This document shows, piece after piece, positions 10,229-20,783 of a DNA stretch of 27,857 nt; position 1 is the first letter of the stretch, and each line of letters opens with the position of its first letter. The DNA is from Geosiphon pyriformis (Eukaryota; Glomeromycota; Glomeromycetes; Archaeosporales; Geosiphonaceae): the NCBI GenBank assembly GCA_016748015.1, contig JAAOMT010000038.1, positions 24,527 to 52,383 of the forward strand, in the 5' to 3' direction. A program made the position numbers and the translations under genes. The notes beneath the pieces were generated by a model. It had not been told where the DNA came from, searched no databases, and saw only the letters and a list, made by a program, of their open reading frames with translations.

Positions 10229-11785
10229 TCAAAAGCTCTGCTGCGGTTTTTCCTGCCTCCTTTTTTCATATTCAAGCCATTTACGAATTGCAGTCCTCGT
10301 ACGTTGTGGTTTAGGCACAGATATACGTCGCATCATAGTAGATACTGAACCTTGTGACATTTTACAGGTATTATTCGAAAGTGCAATAATTTCACTAGCG
10401 ATTTGAGCTTGAGTACATTTTGGGTTTTTAAGACGAGGACCAGCATATTTAATAAAATCATCTGTAAGAGCATTCTCTTCCATGGTTAGTGGTTGTGGAG
10501 AATAAGTGCTTTTCGTTACATCATTCCACCATTTAGATGCTGAGGTAGTCTGATGTGGAAGACCATTCAAGAAAAAGCTCTGTAATGTGGGCCCCTGTCC
10601 ATTGTTTGATTTATCTGACGCCTCACCAGAATTCGAAGATTTTGGGGCTTGAGCTATTGAAGAGTCAGAATTATATTGATGAAATATATTGTGTGGATAG
10701 TGTGGGAATGTAAATTGAAAATCATTTGAATTTCTTTGATTATTGTTATGCTTTTGGTTTTGTTCTTTTTGATATGGTTCAAATCTATCCTTAGATTTTG
10801 ATGTAAAATCTTCACTCTTGCTTAATCGATGAAAAGTTGAGGAAGATCTTTTAGTCAAAGAGTTTGATACTTTTTGGCATTTGTTTATTTGACCCATGGT
10901 GTCCCAAAAAGAGTAGATAGGAGGTGGCATGTGGTTGTGTTGTGAGCGATTAATAGAACGACCGTGAGAGGAAGAATTCATTGGTGTTGAATGAGGTTTT
11001 TGATTGGCCGGCCCCAGAAATTCTTTGTGTGAGGAGGAATCCATCGCACCTGATCGCACAGGTGATATGGTGTCTTGCATTTTTTTCATGTCAATCGCAG
11101 TTGCCATATGAGACTTTTTGGTTTTTCTATCAAATCTAGCGGGAAATTCTGTTTCAAGCAGAAAATTTTGATTTTTTCGACCACTCCTTACATCGAAGTC
11201 GCTTGATGATTGAAGTGAAATCTCATCTTCAGTTTCTGAAAGATCAACACCTTGTTGAATGTCATATGCAGACTGTGATGACTCAACAATTTGCATAAAT
11301 TCATCTTCAAGATCTTCATGTTCAGAAGAAGAAGAGATCGTTACGGTTGGGCTTTGACTTCTCTTTCTTTTTTCCTGATTTTTATCTTGTTCATAAAAAC
11401 TTTTTACAAAAAATTCCCGCTGCCAGTCAAGAGTTGAACTTGTAAAGTTGTTTGAGAGATCCGTGGGTATTTGTATGCACATATCTTTTGGGAGAAGTTT
11501 ACGTAACTCCTTAACTTTTTGGGAAGCATTTTTTAATGTCTTGCTGGCAAGTTTAAAGGCCTTTCCTGCCTTTGCATAAGCCTCTAAAACCTTTTGAGGA
11601 TTAAAAATTGAGGAGAATTTTTTTGGAATTATATATTGAGAAACGCAAAACTCGTTCTCATTTTTGATAATCTGATAGACTTTTAATTTCACTTTCAAGA
11701 GCGAAATTTCAAATAGCCATACCTCTTGTGTTTTTTCCACAATGTATTGCTCTTGTTCAACCTCAAGCAATGAAGAGTCGCTCAT
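10229..11785 (-). CDS. Orphan nuclear protein with C-terminal HTH/CUT-like region
   Basis: An intact, intronless 518-residue frame. The open frame reaches 11806, but that codon is TTG; the first ATG (11785, protein start MSDSSLLEVEQ) follows an A-run and is the likelier start. Stop TGA at 10231-10229. N-terminal residues 1-125 look folded, with a Lys/Ala-rich helical stretch (AYAKAGKAFKLASKTL, about 69-84). A basic KRKRS (139-143) could be a nuclear localisation signal, followed by Ser/acidic stretches. Residues 200-440 are Ser/Asn/Gln/His-rich and probably disordered. The C-terminus has TQAQIASEI (458-466), MSQGSVSTMMRR (476-487) and KPQRTRTAIRKWLEYEKRR (492-510). A helix, a turn with SQGSVS, then KP and a helix with Trp recalls CUT and lambda-repressor-like folds. 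A transcription regulator is plausible, but no named family is assigned. Confidence 0.8.
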   Translation of the reverse strand: MSDSSLLEVEQEQYIVEKTQEVWLFEISLLKVKLKVYQIIKNENEFCVSQYIIPKKFSSIFNPQKVLEAYAKAGKAFKLASKTLKNASQKVKELRKLLPKDMCIQIPTDLSNNFTSSTLDWQREFFVKSFYEQDKNQEKRKRSQSPTVTISSSSEHEDLEDEFMQIVESSQSAYDIQQGVDLSETEDEISLQSSSDFDVRSGRKNQNFLLETEFPARFDRKTKKSHMATAIDMKKMQDTISPVRSGAMDSSSHKEFLGPANQKPHSTPMNSSSHGRSINRSQHNHMPPPIYSFWDTMGQINKCQKVSNSLTKRSSSTFHRLSKSEDFTSKSKDRFEPYQKEQNQKHNNNQRNSNDFQFTFPHYPHNIFHQYNSDSSIAQAPKSSNSGEASDKSNNGQGPTLQSFFLNGLPHQTTSASKWWNDVTKSTYSPQPLTMEENALTDDFIKYAGPRLKNPKCTQAQIASEIIALSNNTCKMSQGSVSTMMRRISVPKPQRTRTAIRKWLEYEKRRQEKPQQSF

Positions 11786-12873
11786 TTTTTTTTTCAAAGT
11801 AGTCAAGTTAATTTTTATTACAAAGGGGACTATTATAGATTTAAAACAAAATGTAGTTATAATTTTGGTTCAATTTCAAAGGTTAAAAAGCAAAACGTTG
11901 AAAGTAAGAATTCTTTGGAATCTTGGAAGAGCTAGCGAAAAGCAAAAAGAATTATTGAAAGTGATATAAACAGCGTTCACAAAAACTATGGTGGCCAGTC
12001 TTGTTCCTATAACCTGGTTTTATGATTTCTAAATATCATTTTAAATTAGTAGTATATTATTTATATGTGAGTCTATGAAGATTCCTTGAAAAAGTGATTT
12101 TAGATATACTATGATCTTCAACTGTCTGTTTAGCAAAATAAAAGCTCAATGGGGTTTGATTTTAACTAGTTTTGACAACACAAGTGTTAGGAGCTAGACC
12201 GAATAAAATTTTGTGATTGCGCCAATTGTATGCATTTTCAAGTTTCCAAAATGAAAGTTGACATGAGAGTTAATTTCTGAAGAATTTTTGTAATAAAAAT
12301 ATATATTAAATTTCCAATGAATTTTCAACAGAAATTTCATTTTTTTTGTAATTTTTATTTGCTCCGCGCGCTCAAAGTAAAAAATTCAATAAACTTTAGT
12401 TTTAATAATTACAAGTATATGTTTTATCGAGTGGCTGTTTTGTTTTTTTTAAGGCTGTGGGTCGGTTTTTGATTGCCACTTTCAATAATCAATGAAACAG
12501 ATCTTTAACATATTGGTCAAAACTTGAATTATATATTTTTTTGAGGCTTTACTCAAGGAAAATCTTTTTTAAGTATTCATAAATACTTAATAAATATTCA
12601 AGATAATCTATTTCCCAATATTTTTATTTGATTGATTTAGTATATTTTTTTTTTAATTTTTCAAAAATTTTGGAATTGGATAAACATTCAAAAATTATCA
12701 TTGATTCCATATTATTAAAAAAAAGGGTATTGTTCGCTGAGAAATATATATTTTAAAATATTAAATATTATACAGCATAAAAGTTTTTTGATACCAGATT
12801 TTTTCTTGAGAAATCAAAATTATACTATAAAAATTATCATTTTATAAATGTTCGTAGTTCACTGTAATAGACT

Positions 12874-12894
12874 AATCAATCAATCAATCAATCA
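12874..12894 (+). repeat. (AATC)5 microsatellite
   Basis: Five tetranucleotide units, ending at CACTAGG. Confidence 0.85.
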
Positions 12895-12919
12895 CTAGGT
12901 AGTTATCACCGAAATTTTA

Positions 12920-12991
12920 ATTTTCCTATGGTATCCCCCGCGTAGCAACGCAAAAAAAAAAAAAAAAAAAATTTGTCTTGATTTTCCTATG
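12920..12991 (+). repeat. Poly-A-ended 50-bp insert flanked by 11-bp direct repeats
   Basis: ATTTTCCTATG occurs at 12920-12930 and again at 12981-12991. Between them lie 50 bp containing the GC-rich CCCCCGCGTAGCAACGC (GCGT/ACGC stem) followed by 20 A (12952-12971). An A-tailed insert between identical direct repeats is what target-primed reverse transcription leaves behind, but 50 bp is very short. Confidence 0.45.
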
Positions 12992-13733
12992 TCAAAAATT
13001 TAATTTTTTCATTAATTTTCCCGTTCTAATCCAAAGACAGTGATTATTATAATTATTAATATTAATATTGAGTTAAGAGAGAGAGCATTACCTGTACAAA
13101 AAAATTTTTTTTATGTATCAAAATGCGGCCAATCAATTTCACATAATTATGAAATCTAAAAATAATTGATTTGCTAAATTGGTGATCTTAAAATTCTTTT
13201 GCATAAGAATTAAATTTCCTTGAAAAGGAACACAAGCCCGATAATTTGGGTGATAAAATAATCTTATATTCAAATTTTAAATTTATATATGTCCAAAATG
13301 ATACATCACTGAGCTCATACACAATAGGTATTTAAACCAAAAAAAAATAGATTAAATTCTTGGGATCAAATCTCTTAAAAATATCTTATAGAAAGATAAA
13401 CGGAAATTTTTTACAGCTGCATTATACTTTGTATGGAAACAGGCACAGTGAGTCTAAAAGAGAGTAACCTATATTTGGTAAAAATAGGATCAGGTATAAA
13501 GAGAATGGGATTCAGTTTAAACAACAATAAAAATTTATTCGAATAATGAGAGAAATTAATCATTCTCTGTTTCTATCTTTCTTTATTTAAATTTTTATAT
13601 TATTAGAATCATTTACATTTAAATTATAAATAAAATTCTCAATTATCCAATTTTTCCTTTCACATGAATTGATAAACTGATAAAATTATTATTATTATTA
13701 TTATTAAAATGTAACCAAAAAAAAATTCTAATA

Positions 13734-13800
13734 GTTTTTATTATAACTCCGTGGTCAAAACCCATTGTCGTAGGTGTTTGTTATAATAATAATAAAAAAC
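13734..13800. repeat. Small inverted-repeat element, MITE-like
   Basis: GTTTTTATTATAAC (13734-13747) and its near inverse GTTATAATAATAATAAAAAAC (13780-13800) enclose a less AT-rich core of about 32 bp (TCCGTGGTCAAAACCCATTG onward). No target-site duplication is evident. Confidence 0.4.
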
Positions 13801-14455
13801 TTTCCAAATTTATAAATGTGAAAATTTATTAAAGACTTTTGATATCAGTTACACGACATATAAAGATAAGTAATACTTAGTATAAATGGTAATATCTATT
13901 CTTGTATATACATTTCATTGAGGTAGATGGAATTCAAAAATTTCCTAAAATTTTCTTTTAATCAATGAACCATGATTGCATAGAATTGGCGTTCGTTGTG
14001 CAACATACTCTTTGTCTATGCTACCTTTTTGGAAAAAAACAAGAATCTTTACTTTTAAAATGCAATGCCTAATTTTTTTCAATCATGCTTTTTAATGAAG
14101 ATTGTTTCTTAATGGTCAAATGACGACAAATGACCAAATTATGATGAAATAAAAGGTATACTGATGTTCATTGAAAGGTTTTATTATAAGATGAAGATAT
14201 CTGACTTCTTTTTATTTGTTGCTTTTGAGATAAAAGTTGAATTATTGGTCAAATTTTATATATATAAATTTTAAAAATTTTAAGATGGGTTAATTTTTTT
14301 TAAAAATTAGCAAATTTAATATATAAGTTGAAAAAGAAAGTTTAATATATTTCAAAAAATTAGTTTTAGGGTAACTAATTTTTAATTATTCTAAAAAGTT
14401 ATTCAGTCTATTGATTTATATCTAATTTTAATATCGTTTTTTTTTTTTTTTTTTA

Positions 14456-14524
14456 NNNNNNNNNNNNNNNNNNNNNNNNNNNNNNNNNNNNNNNNNNNNN
14501 NNNNNNNNNNNNNNNNNNNNNNNN
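14456..14524. other. Assembly gap (69 N)
   Basis: A run of 69 undetermined bases bounded on both sides by long T homopolymers, a typical scaffold join where reads failed in a homopolymer. Confidence 0.99.
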
Positions 14525-14790
14525 TTTTTTTTTTTTTTTTTGGAATATTTAAAAAAAAAAAAGTTAAAAAATTTTATATTATTATTAATAAATAAATGAA
14601 AATTTAAATGAGATCAAGATGTAAAAAAAAATTATTTTTAAATAAAATTAACCGCCATATTAAACAATCGTCATTATTTATGATTGGAATCCATTTTGTT
14701 CATTTACAATCCGAGGACGATTAAACTTTATTCGAAAGAAAATACATATATATATACAAGTTAAAACAAATAAAACAAAAAAGCCAAAAG

Positions 14791-14822
14791 CAAACAAACA
14801 AGCAAACAAACAAACAAACAAA
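14791..14822 (+). repeat. (CAAA)n microsatellite
   Basis: Eight CAAA-type units with one G substitution. Confidence 0.85.
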
Positions 14823-15980
14823 TAATCGAAGCCTTTCAAAACAAAAAGATCAGGAAATAAATTTTTAGAAGACCAATTAAAAAAATGTGTCGTAAAAAAA
14901 AAATCAAGAAATTAACAAGGCTTTTTATATATTGTTAACTTTTAAATCCAATGTTTTTTTAACTTAACTAGTATAGATCCCCTATTAAATGTCCCCAAAA
15001 AGTTTTTCCAAGATTTCAAGATTGATTATTAAACTGCCAAATAACATGTTTTTATCATTCGTTTTATTCTAACAAAACCAACTATTCTTCTAAAACATTT
15101 AGTTTCGAAACAAAAAATATTTTTCAATAAAGCTAATTTGTTATTAAATTGATCTTGTAAAAATTTTAAAGGATTTTAGATATTAGGGAAATTTCAATTC
15201 AAATATAATTTTATTCTCATTTATGATTGAAATTAATTATTAAAAAAACATTTAGATATGTGAAAAGTAAAAATTCCTAAATCATCATCTTATTTTAAAC
15301 CATTTCTCTGTGATCTAGATCATAAAGGAATCATAATCAAAAAATCTTGGATCCTTGTTCATTAAACCTCTCAATTAGATTCTTTAAAGGGAATTTTGTG
15401 TTCTGATAAGGAGCTAAAAGTGTTATGGTTATCCTAATTAAAATATATCTTGAAATGAAGATATCATTGAATGAAAAAAATTACTTGAATGAGATTATAT
15501 TGGGAAGGAAGTTTAGTTAATATATTATTTTTTTTTCTGATCTCTGAAATAATAATAATACTAATAGCACTTCCTCATAAAAATTTTGAAAATAACACTT
15601 AAAGACAAGATTTACGTATTAAGACTTTTTCAATTTCTTTTACATTTCTAAAAGAAGGCTTTGATTAAGGGAATATTTTTATCAAGAATGCTTATTTTTT
15701 AATCAAAATAACTTTAAATTTAGCTCAAAGTTTTTGAGAATCGCAAAACGTGATAAAGTACACGTAGTTGATTGATCTACTTTAATTGGTGAGAACTTTG
15801 TACAATTTTATACCTCGCGTTTGTTCGACATATATTGCGTTTGTTAATATTATTATTATTATTATTAGATGTACTATAACCCCCAAGAACTAACGCACCC
15901 AATTTGCATGGGTGATCACTTTTTAACAAATAAACTTCACATTTCTTTACTCTTTACAACTTTACAAAATTATGATAATC

Positions 15981-16152
15981 TTGTATTAAAAATTAGCACC
16001 CATTCATTCACAGTTAAACGAGATTAACAAAGGGCATATACATAGAAACCATAAATCGTGCTAAAATTGTAATAATGTTGTATAAGAAATTAGCCCTCAC
16101 TCACTCGTACACAGTTAAACATAGAAACCATAAAATCGTAAAATTAATATGA
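15981..16152 (+). repeat. Two-copy direct repeat just upstream of the Tc1 remnant
   Basis: Copies at 15981-16077 and 16078-16152 share TTGTATWARAAATTAGC, a C/T-rich CATTCATTCACAGTTAAAC-like block, and CATAGAAACCATAAA. The first copy has about 20 extra bases in the middle. The copies abut, so this is a diverged tandem duplication, possibly part of the 5' non-coding end of the transposon that follows. Confidence 0.6.
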
Positions 16153-16255
16153 CGCTTTATTGAAAAGTATCAAAGAATAGAAAATAGTTAAAATTATAAA
16201 CCACGGAAAAATTTTATTAGTGTGGAAAAATGACATGCACCACTCTACAAAATTT

Positions 16256-16815
16256 TCAAATACTACAAATCTACTCTACAATTCCGGACTTCATTCATGT
16301 ATCGCAGCAAAAAAATCTTTTATATCAGAAACACATGCTTATCCTCATGTTAGGTGGTAGTAGTGTGAGGAAAATAAAATAAAATTGGGCAAAAATTATC
16401 TTCTCTGATGAGACGATTGTGGAAATTGGGAAGCAATGACGATAAAAAAAAGTTTGACAGTAAACACTGGAGAAAATTTAATGTTAATTGCTTAGTAGTA
16501 CCTACTTTCAAAAGTGGACGAAAATCCATAATGGTTTGAGGGTGTTTTCGTGGGAGGATTAAAAAAGGAATATTAATATTTTGTGATAAATACAAAAAAA
16601 AATGGTGAAAATTTTTAATGTAAATGCTTACTTTGAAATCTTAAAAGCTAACCTGTTAACATTTCAGAACGTAATTAAGTTCTTTAACCGGAAAGCTACG
16701 CCAATTCATAGTGTGGGAAATATCAATAAATGGCTAACAGGGAAATAAAATAAGGACTATCAACTGGCCGGGCGAATTCGCCAGACCTGAATTCAATTGA
16801 GAATAAGCAAAAAAG
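16256..16815 (+). mobile_element. Tc1/mariner transposase remnant
   Basis: Ordered Tc1-family motifs are scattered over all three plus frames. NSGLHSCIAAKKSFIS (from about 16280) matches the GLHxxxAxxKPxIS segment. WAKIIFSDET (16386-16415) carries the first catalytic Asp (16407). VVPTFKSGRKSIMV-TGA-GCF (16492-16548) matches PTxKxGGxSxMVWGCF with Trp replaced by TGA. YFEILKANLL (16629 on) follows. The DNAPxHT region is degraded to RKATPIHS, losing the second Asp. WPG then DLNSIEN (16784-16804) retains the third catalytic residue, Glu at 16799. At least four frame shifts and several stops make it non-functional. No terminal inverted repeats were found. Confidence 0.85.
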
Positions 16816-17280
16816 TAAGTAAATTGGAAAAGTAGCAGAATTTTTTTTTGAATCGAGAATTACTTTTTTGGTACTGTACATGGTTTTAAGATGATACCTA
16901 CTACATTTAAATTTTACAAAGAAGTATGGATTGGGTGTCAATTAGCCACATTTTTCTAGGATATTGAAAAACGTTTTAAAGTAATTCATTATCCAAACTG
17001 ATATTGACTTGTTCGCAATAATTACCTCAAAAGGTGTCCTCTCTCAATAAAAGGAATATTTCTTTTGTATTTGAAAAATTTTAATAGATTCAAGACCTTA
17101 AATGCCCATATGACACCAGTCGTTTTTTGATAGTTAGAGAATTAGAATTTGTTTGGATAAAGTTTTCATTCATTTGTTTAAACAAATAAGTCTTCATATT
17201 TTTAATACCTTTATGGTGTTCTCACTTTGGCAACATCTAATCCGAGAAAAATATAAATAACATAGTGAAACAAATAATTT
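16816..17280. other. Possible transposon 3' tail and spacer
   Basis: The remainder of a Tc1 C-terminus may extend to about 17060, but no motif is clear. The minus-strand open runs at 16350-16595 and 16723-16941 are antisense shadows of the transposase remnant. Confidence 0.35.
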
Positions 17281-17709
17281 ATATTTATAGTCTTAAATAT
17301 CTCAAAGATCTTAAGCTTCTTAGTGGTTCTGAAAGTTGTATTAAATGATTATTTCCATTATTCTCGAAGCTTCCACCTCTCACTTGAGCAAAGAGCAATA
17401 AGGACCTTGAACTATATTAAATTCAATTCGAATCTTTTACACATCTACAGAAATTATTCCCATGTCTTTGTCAAAAGATCTTTAAAGTTTGGGATTAAAA
17501 ATGGATTGAAGACCCTTTAAAGATTTAAAATATGCATAGAAACCAATATTGGCAGGATTCTCGGTAAAGAAAAGCCGAAAAAAATCTCGGTTTTTCAATA
17601 TAAGTTATCACGACCAATTAAAAATATATATTGAATTGACCAAGAAATTGAAACTTTGGCTGCTGAAATCTTAACAAATTTTGACTTGAAACAAGATGAG
17701 CTAAAAGCT
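17281..17709 (+). pseudogene. Coding remnant, one frame with two stops
   Basis: A single plus-strand frame runs 143 codons with only TAA (17518) and TGA (17632) inside it. About a dozen stops would be expected at this base composition. It reads FHYSRSFHLSLEQRAIRTLN, RSLKFGIKNGLKTL, then after the TAA GRILGKEKPKKISVFQYKLS and IDQEIETLAAEILTNFDLKQ, and ends at a TGA pair (17710). The second half is the more protein-like, basic and then acidic/helical. There is no frame shift. Family not recognised. It lies downstream of the Tc1 remnant but has no transposase motif, so I treat it as a separate decayed gene. Confidence 0.5.
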
Positions 17710-17724
17710 TGATGAAAAGATTAG

Positions 17725-19230
17725 CATTTCTAAATTGATGGGTAATAAATTATCTTTAATTGGGGAATAAAGAGCAATTATTATTATTTGCTCTTTATCA
17801 ACCAAAATAATCCAGCCTTATTTTCAGATTGTTATTTAAGTCATTGACCCAGGAGGTAAAAATAAATTCATACTATAAAATAGCCTATAAAAAAGATATT
17901 TACTTATAAACATCTTTCAATGCTGTTTTCACAACATTATTAAATACTCATTCAGCATTATCAATAGTTTTAATCGAATTGGTGGTGGTGGTATTTAGCC
18001 ATAGCCTTTTACAAGTTTATCTGCATTGTTTACAATATTACTGACCTTTCACATATGAAAATTTTATACTTCTTTTTAATAATTACATGTACCATGTCGT
18101 TAGACGTAACTTCTTTTTTCTTGTTCCTTTAATTTAGTTGGTTTCAATAGCTGGGAACTTAAAAACTTTATAAAAAAACTTCTCGTCAAATTATATGAAA
18201 GTACCATGAAATTGAGCCTAATTCTTGTAATTCTGTTTTCTGAGCAAGAAATTTTCTCTTGGTATTTTTAAGTAACTCAATGGTGATTTCTAAATTTTCT
18301 TTTAGCAAAAATCTCAAATTACAATATTTTACTTAACAAGTTAGACGCTATTATTTGTTTAATGAGATGCAATGTTTTCTTGTTGTGATTCACATTTAAC
18401 AATCAAAGAAGGACGATTTCAGAATTGATATTCATTAAGATAAATAAAAACCCTTATCTACAAAGTACATGTATTGTAGTTTTCAGCGTTAAAGCAAAAT
18501 CTCGAGCTAAATCTAATTGGTTGATTTGGTGTTCCAAATTAATTTTTAATAGATAAATTTTTTGATTATTGATTAAAATTATCTATTTAATTTTACAATT
18601 TTTTTTTGAAATAATTGGTTTGTTATAGGATTAATGGTACTTAAAAATCTCGCTTCGTATCATGTTAATATCATGTTAATATCAAATTGAGTTAATGAAT
18701 GGTAGCGTCATAAAAATTTTTTAACAGCCTTAAAGTTTTACTATTATAAATTATATAATTTATCTATAAAAAAATAACATGTTTATAAAATAAATTTAAT
18801 AAATAATTTTATGAATAATTTTGAAATTAAATTTGAACAATCATAATAATATTTTTAAAAAATACATCAATTTGAAACTATTTTAATTGTATTTAATCAA
18901 ATTTAATAATTATTTAATCATTTGATTTTTAATTTAATTTATTTCTATATTTAAATTTTTTGAAAAATTTCTATTGAGTACATTGTTACATGTTTTAATA
19001 AAAGGCCTCAAAATAATGAAATTAAAAATCAACAATAGAAAATAAATTTGAAATTTAAGGAATTCTCAGAAATAAGTTTTGAAAATTAGGAGTTAAAAAT
19101 AATTTTGTTAAATATTAGAAATTAAATCAACAAATATTGTATAATTCGTTTTAAATATTAATTTATTTTTTCTTTATTAATGAAAAAAATATGAATTATG
19201 CAATGTAAATAATAATAATAATAATAATAG

Positions 19231-19273
<43 letters not shown>

Positions 19274-19895
19274 TTATAGTTTAATTATTTATTAATATAA
19301 AATTATTTTTTTGGTTTAACAATAAATTTAATTTTTTTACTGCTAATAGATGCATATTAAATAAATATAATATTTCGAATATTCAATAGATGATTTCAAT
19401 GAGATCTTTTAACCCTTGGTCGACGCTAACAATAATAGCAATAAACTAGTATATTTTGAATCTTTTCCATCATATTAGTTATATCACATTTTTTTAAATC
19501 TACATTTATTATCATGCTCGAACGTTTCTAGAGAATTATTATCTATTCCCGAAATTCAAAGAGAATCTATGAAACATTTTTAGAAACATAATCTATAGAA
19601 TACAGTTATTCAGGAAATTGGTATGAATCTAGAATAAAATATACATCAATTCTTACTGTATGTTATTATTTGACTATCATTTTTAAAAAAGAGATTTAGA
19701 AATAAGTTTTGATTTACAAATTATTTGAATTTTTCGAGTTGTTTGGAAAATTGGTAAATTTAGTTTTGCACCAATAAAAACTGTAATGATTCTTAAAAAG
19801 GTTGTTTTTTTTTCAAGTAAATTTTATGTTAAACAATTATCTGTTCATATGTTACCACTTTTATGTTTTTCTAAATATTTTCTGCAGCTTTAGCG
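17725..19895. other. Gene-free AT-rich stretch
   Basis: No gene-like frame on either strand. It contains a short ATCATGTTAAT doublet at about 18659-18682 and the self-complementary AAT/ATT array at 19208-19274. Confidence 0.5.
19208..19274. repeat. Self-complementary (AAT)n(ATT)n array
   Basis: AAT units (with one G interruption at 19230) switch to ATT units at 19252/19253, giving inverted arms of about 21 bp with no spacer. It can fold into a hairpin or cruciform. Confidence 0.85.
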
Positions 19896-19914
19896 CTGTC
19901 TCTTATACACATCT
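19896..19914 (+). other. Tn5/Nextera mosaic-end sequence (adapter contamination)
   Basis: CTGTCTCTTATACACATCT is an exact 19-base match to the hyperactive Tn5 mosaic end used in Nextera libraries. It sits alone, with no IS50 or Tn5 sequence around it, so it is best read as uncut adapter or a mate-pair junction left in the assembly. The sequences on either side may not be adjacent in the real genome. Confidence 0.93.
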
Positions 19915-19957
19915 AGAAAATATAGTCACACAATCACGCATTTTTTGATTGAATGAA

Positions 19958-20783
19958 CTTTTTCATTTACGAAATGTCGATCTTCAAGGTGCAGCAGAAA
20001 ATCCAAAAGAGGAAGTAAATGCGTTTCAAATATATGATGGTGGAACTTATTAGATCCATTTGGGAGATTATATCAAAATTTTAGAATTTCATAACAGTCA
20101 TTATATAACTATATTTAATAAGTAATAATTATCGGTGATAAACTCCAATTTCCAACATCATTGATCTTATGGTTTTCATTATTATTGCTACCGTTCAAAC
20201 TATACTGGATGATACTTCTGTTATTTTTGATTCAAGATAAGCGAAATATTATAGATGCTGGGTCATTACATTTCATCCGAAACAGAAACTCTTCTGGAAA
20301 AATTTGTGACAACATTCATTTGAGCAAGATCCTTTCCTTACATCTCAAAGTTCACATGAAAATTTTAATATTTTCAACGATGGCCAAGAATTTGAGAATG
20401 TAGATCAACATGAAGATGTTGATATAATCTTCCATTATAGGGATTCAAATTTTGCCAGTTAATTTAAGTGTTACTCATGAACAAGTTCAACCCATTTCTA
20501 ATGAACAAGAAGACGATGAAAATGAAGTAAATAATAGTTTTATTTTTAATAAAAATTTATTTGCAGATTATTTTTTTCACCGTTGAAATGTATGTTGATA
20601 AATCCAAACTTTCAAAGATTTGCCAGCTGATCTCGACGACACCGGTAACGATAAAGGAAGATTTATTGGAATAATAGCGAGACTATTGAGAAATCGGAAA
20701 GAAAAAACACGGGAGATTTGGCAAATTTTGAGAATTCGCAATATCTATCCAAGTCCCGAAAAAATTTAAAATGAGTTTAAATT
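19958..20783 (+). pseudogene. Decayed gene, copy A of a duplicated unknown family
   Basis: Pieces run in order on the plus strand. 19958-20053 reads LFHLRNVDLQGAAENPKEEV then NAFQIYDGGTY and a TAG. 20313-20462 reads SFEQDPFLTSQSSHENFNIF then NDGQEFENVDQHEDVDIIFH and ends in TAA. The neighbouring frame from 20449 reads ILPVNLSVTHEQVQPISNEQ and an acidic EDDENE. A GTAAAT...TTTGCAG segment (20527-20566, 40 nt) looks like a small intron. Beyond it all three frames are partly open to about 20783, one reading DLPADLDDTGNDKGR. The acidic, polar composition suggests a nuclear or regulatory protein, but no domain is recognised. Copy B lies about 890 bp downstream. The open run at 20161-20403 in another frame is a shadow. 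Confidence 0.5.
20527..20566 (+). other. Candidate 40-nt intron in copy A
   Basis: GTAAAT at the 5' end and TTTGCAG at the 3' end, T/A-rich between, placed directly after an acidic coding stretch. Its removal leaves a frame of about 35 codons. Very short for most fungi, so this is tentative. Confidence 0.3.

Larger units (their letters stand above)
11786..14455. other. Long spacer upstream of the 518-residue gene
   Basis: No convincing gene. It should hold the promoter of the minus-strand gene ending at 11785, but no clear TATA box stands out. It also contains a (AATC)5 run, a poly-A tract with flanking repeat (12920-12991) and a small inverted repeat (13734-13800), listed separately. Isolated GC-rich words such as GCTCCGCGCGCTC at 12361-12373 are unexplained. 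Confidence 0.45.
14525..16255. other. Spacer with simple and short direct repeats
   Basis: No gene-like frame. It holds a (CAAA)n tract at 14791-14822, a short TTA run at 15847-15867 next to a GC-richer patch (CGCACCCAATTTGCATGGGT), and the two-copy repeat that precedes the first Tc1 remnant. Confidence 0.45.

Noticed and set aside
10149-10406. Plus-strand 85-codon frame
   Set aside because: It is antisense to the well-supported 518-residue gene over most of its length.
11742-11969. Plus-strand 75-codon frame at the 5' end of the 518-residue gene
   Set aside because: It overlaps the start and promoter side of that gene and has no recognisable content.
16350-16941. Two minus-strand frames (81 and 72 codons)
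   Set aside because: They are antisense to a Tc1 transposase remnant whose motifs are on the plus strand.
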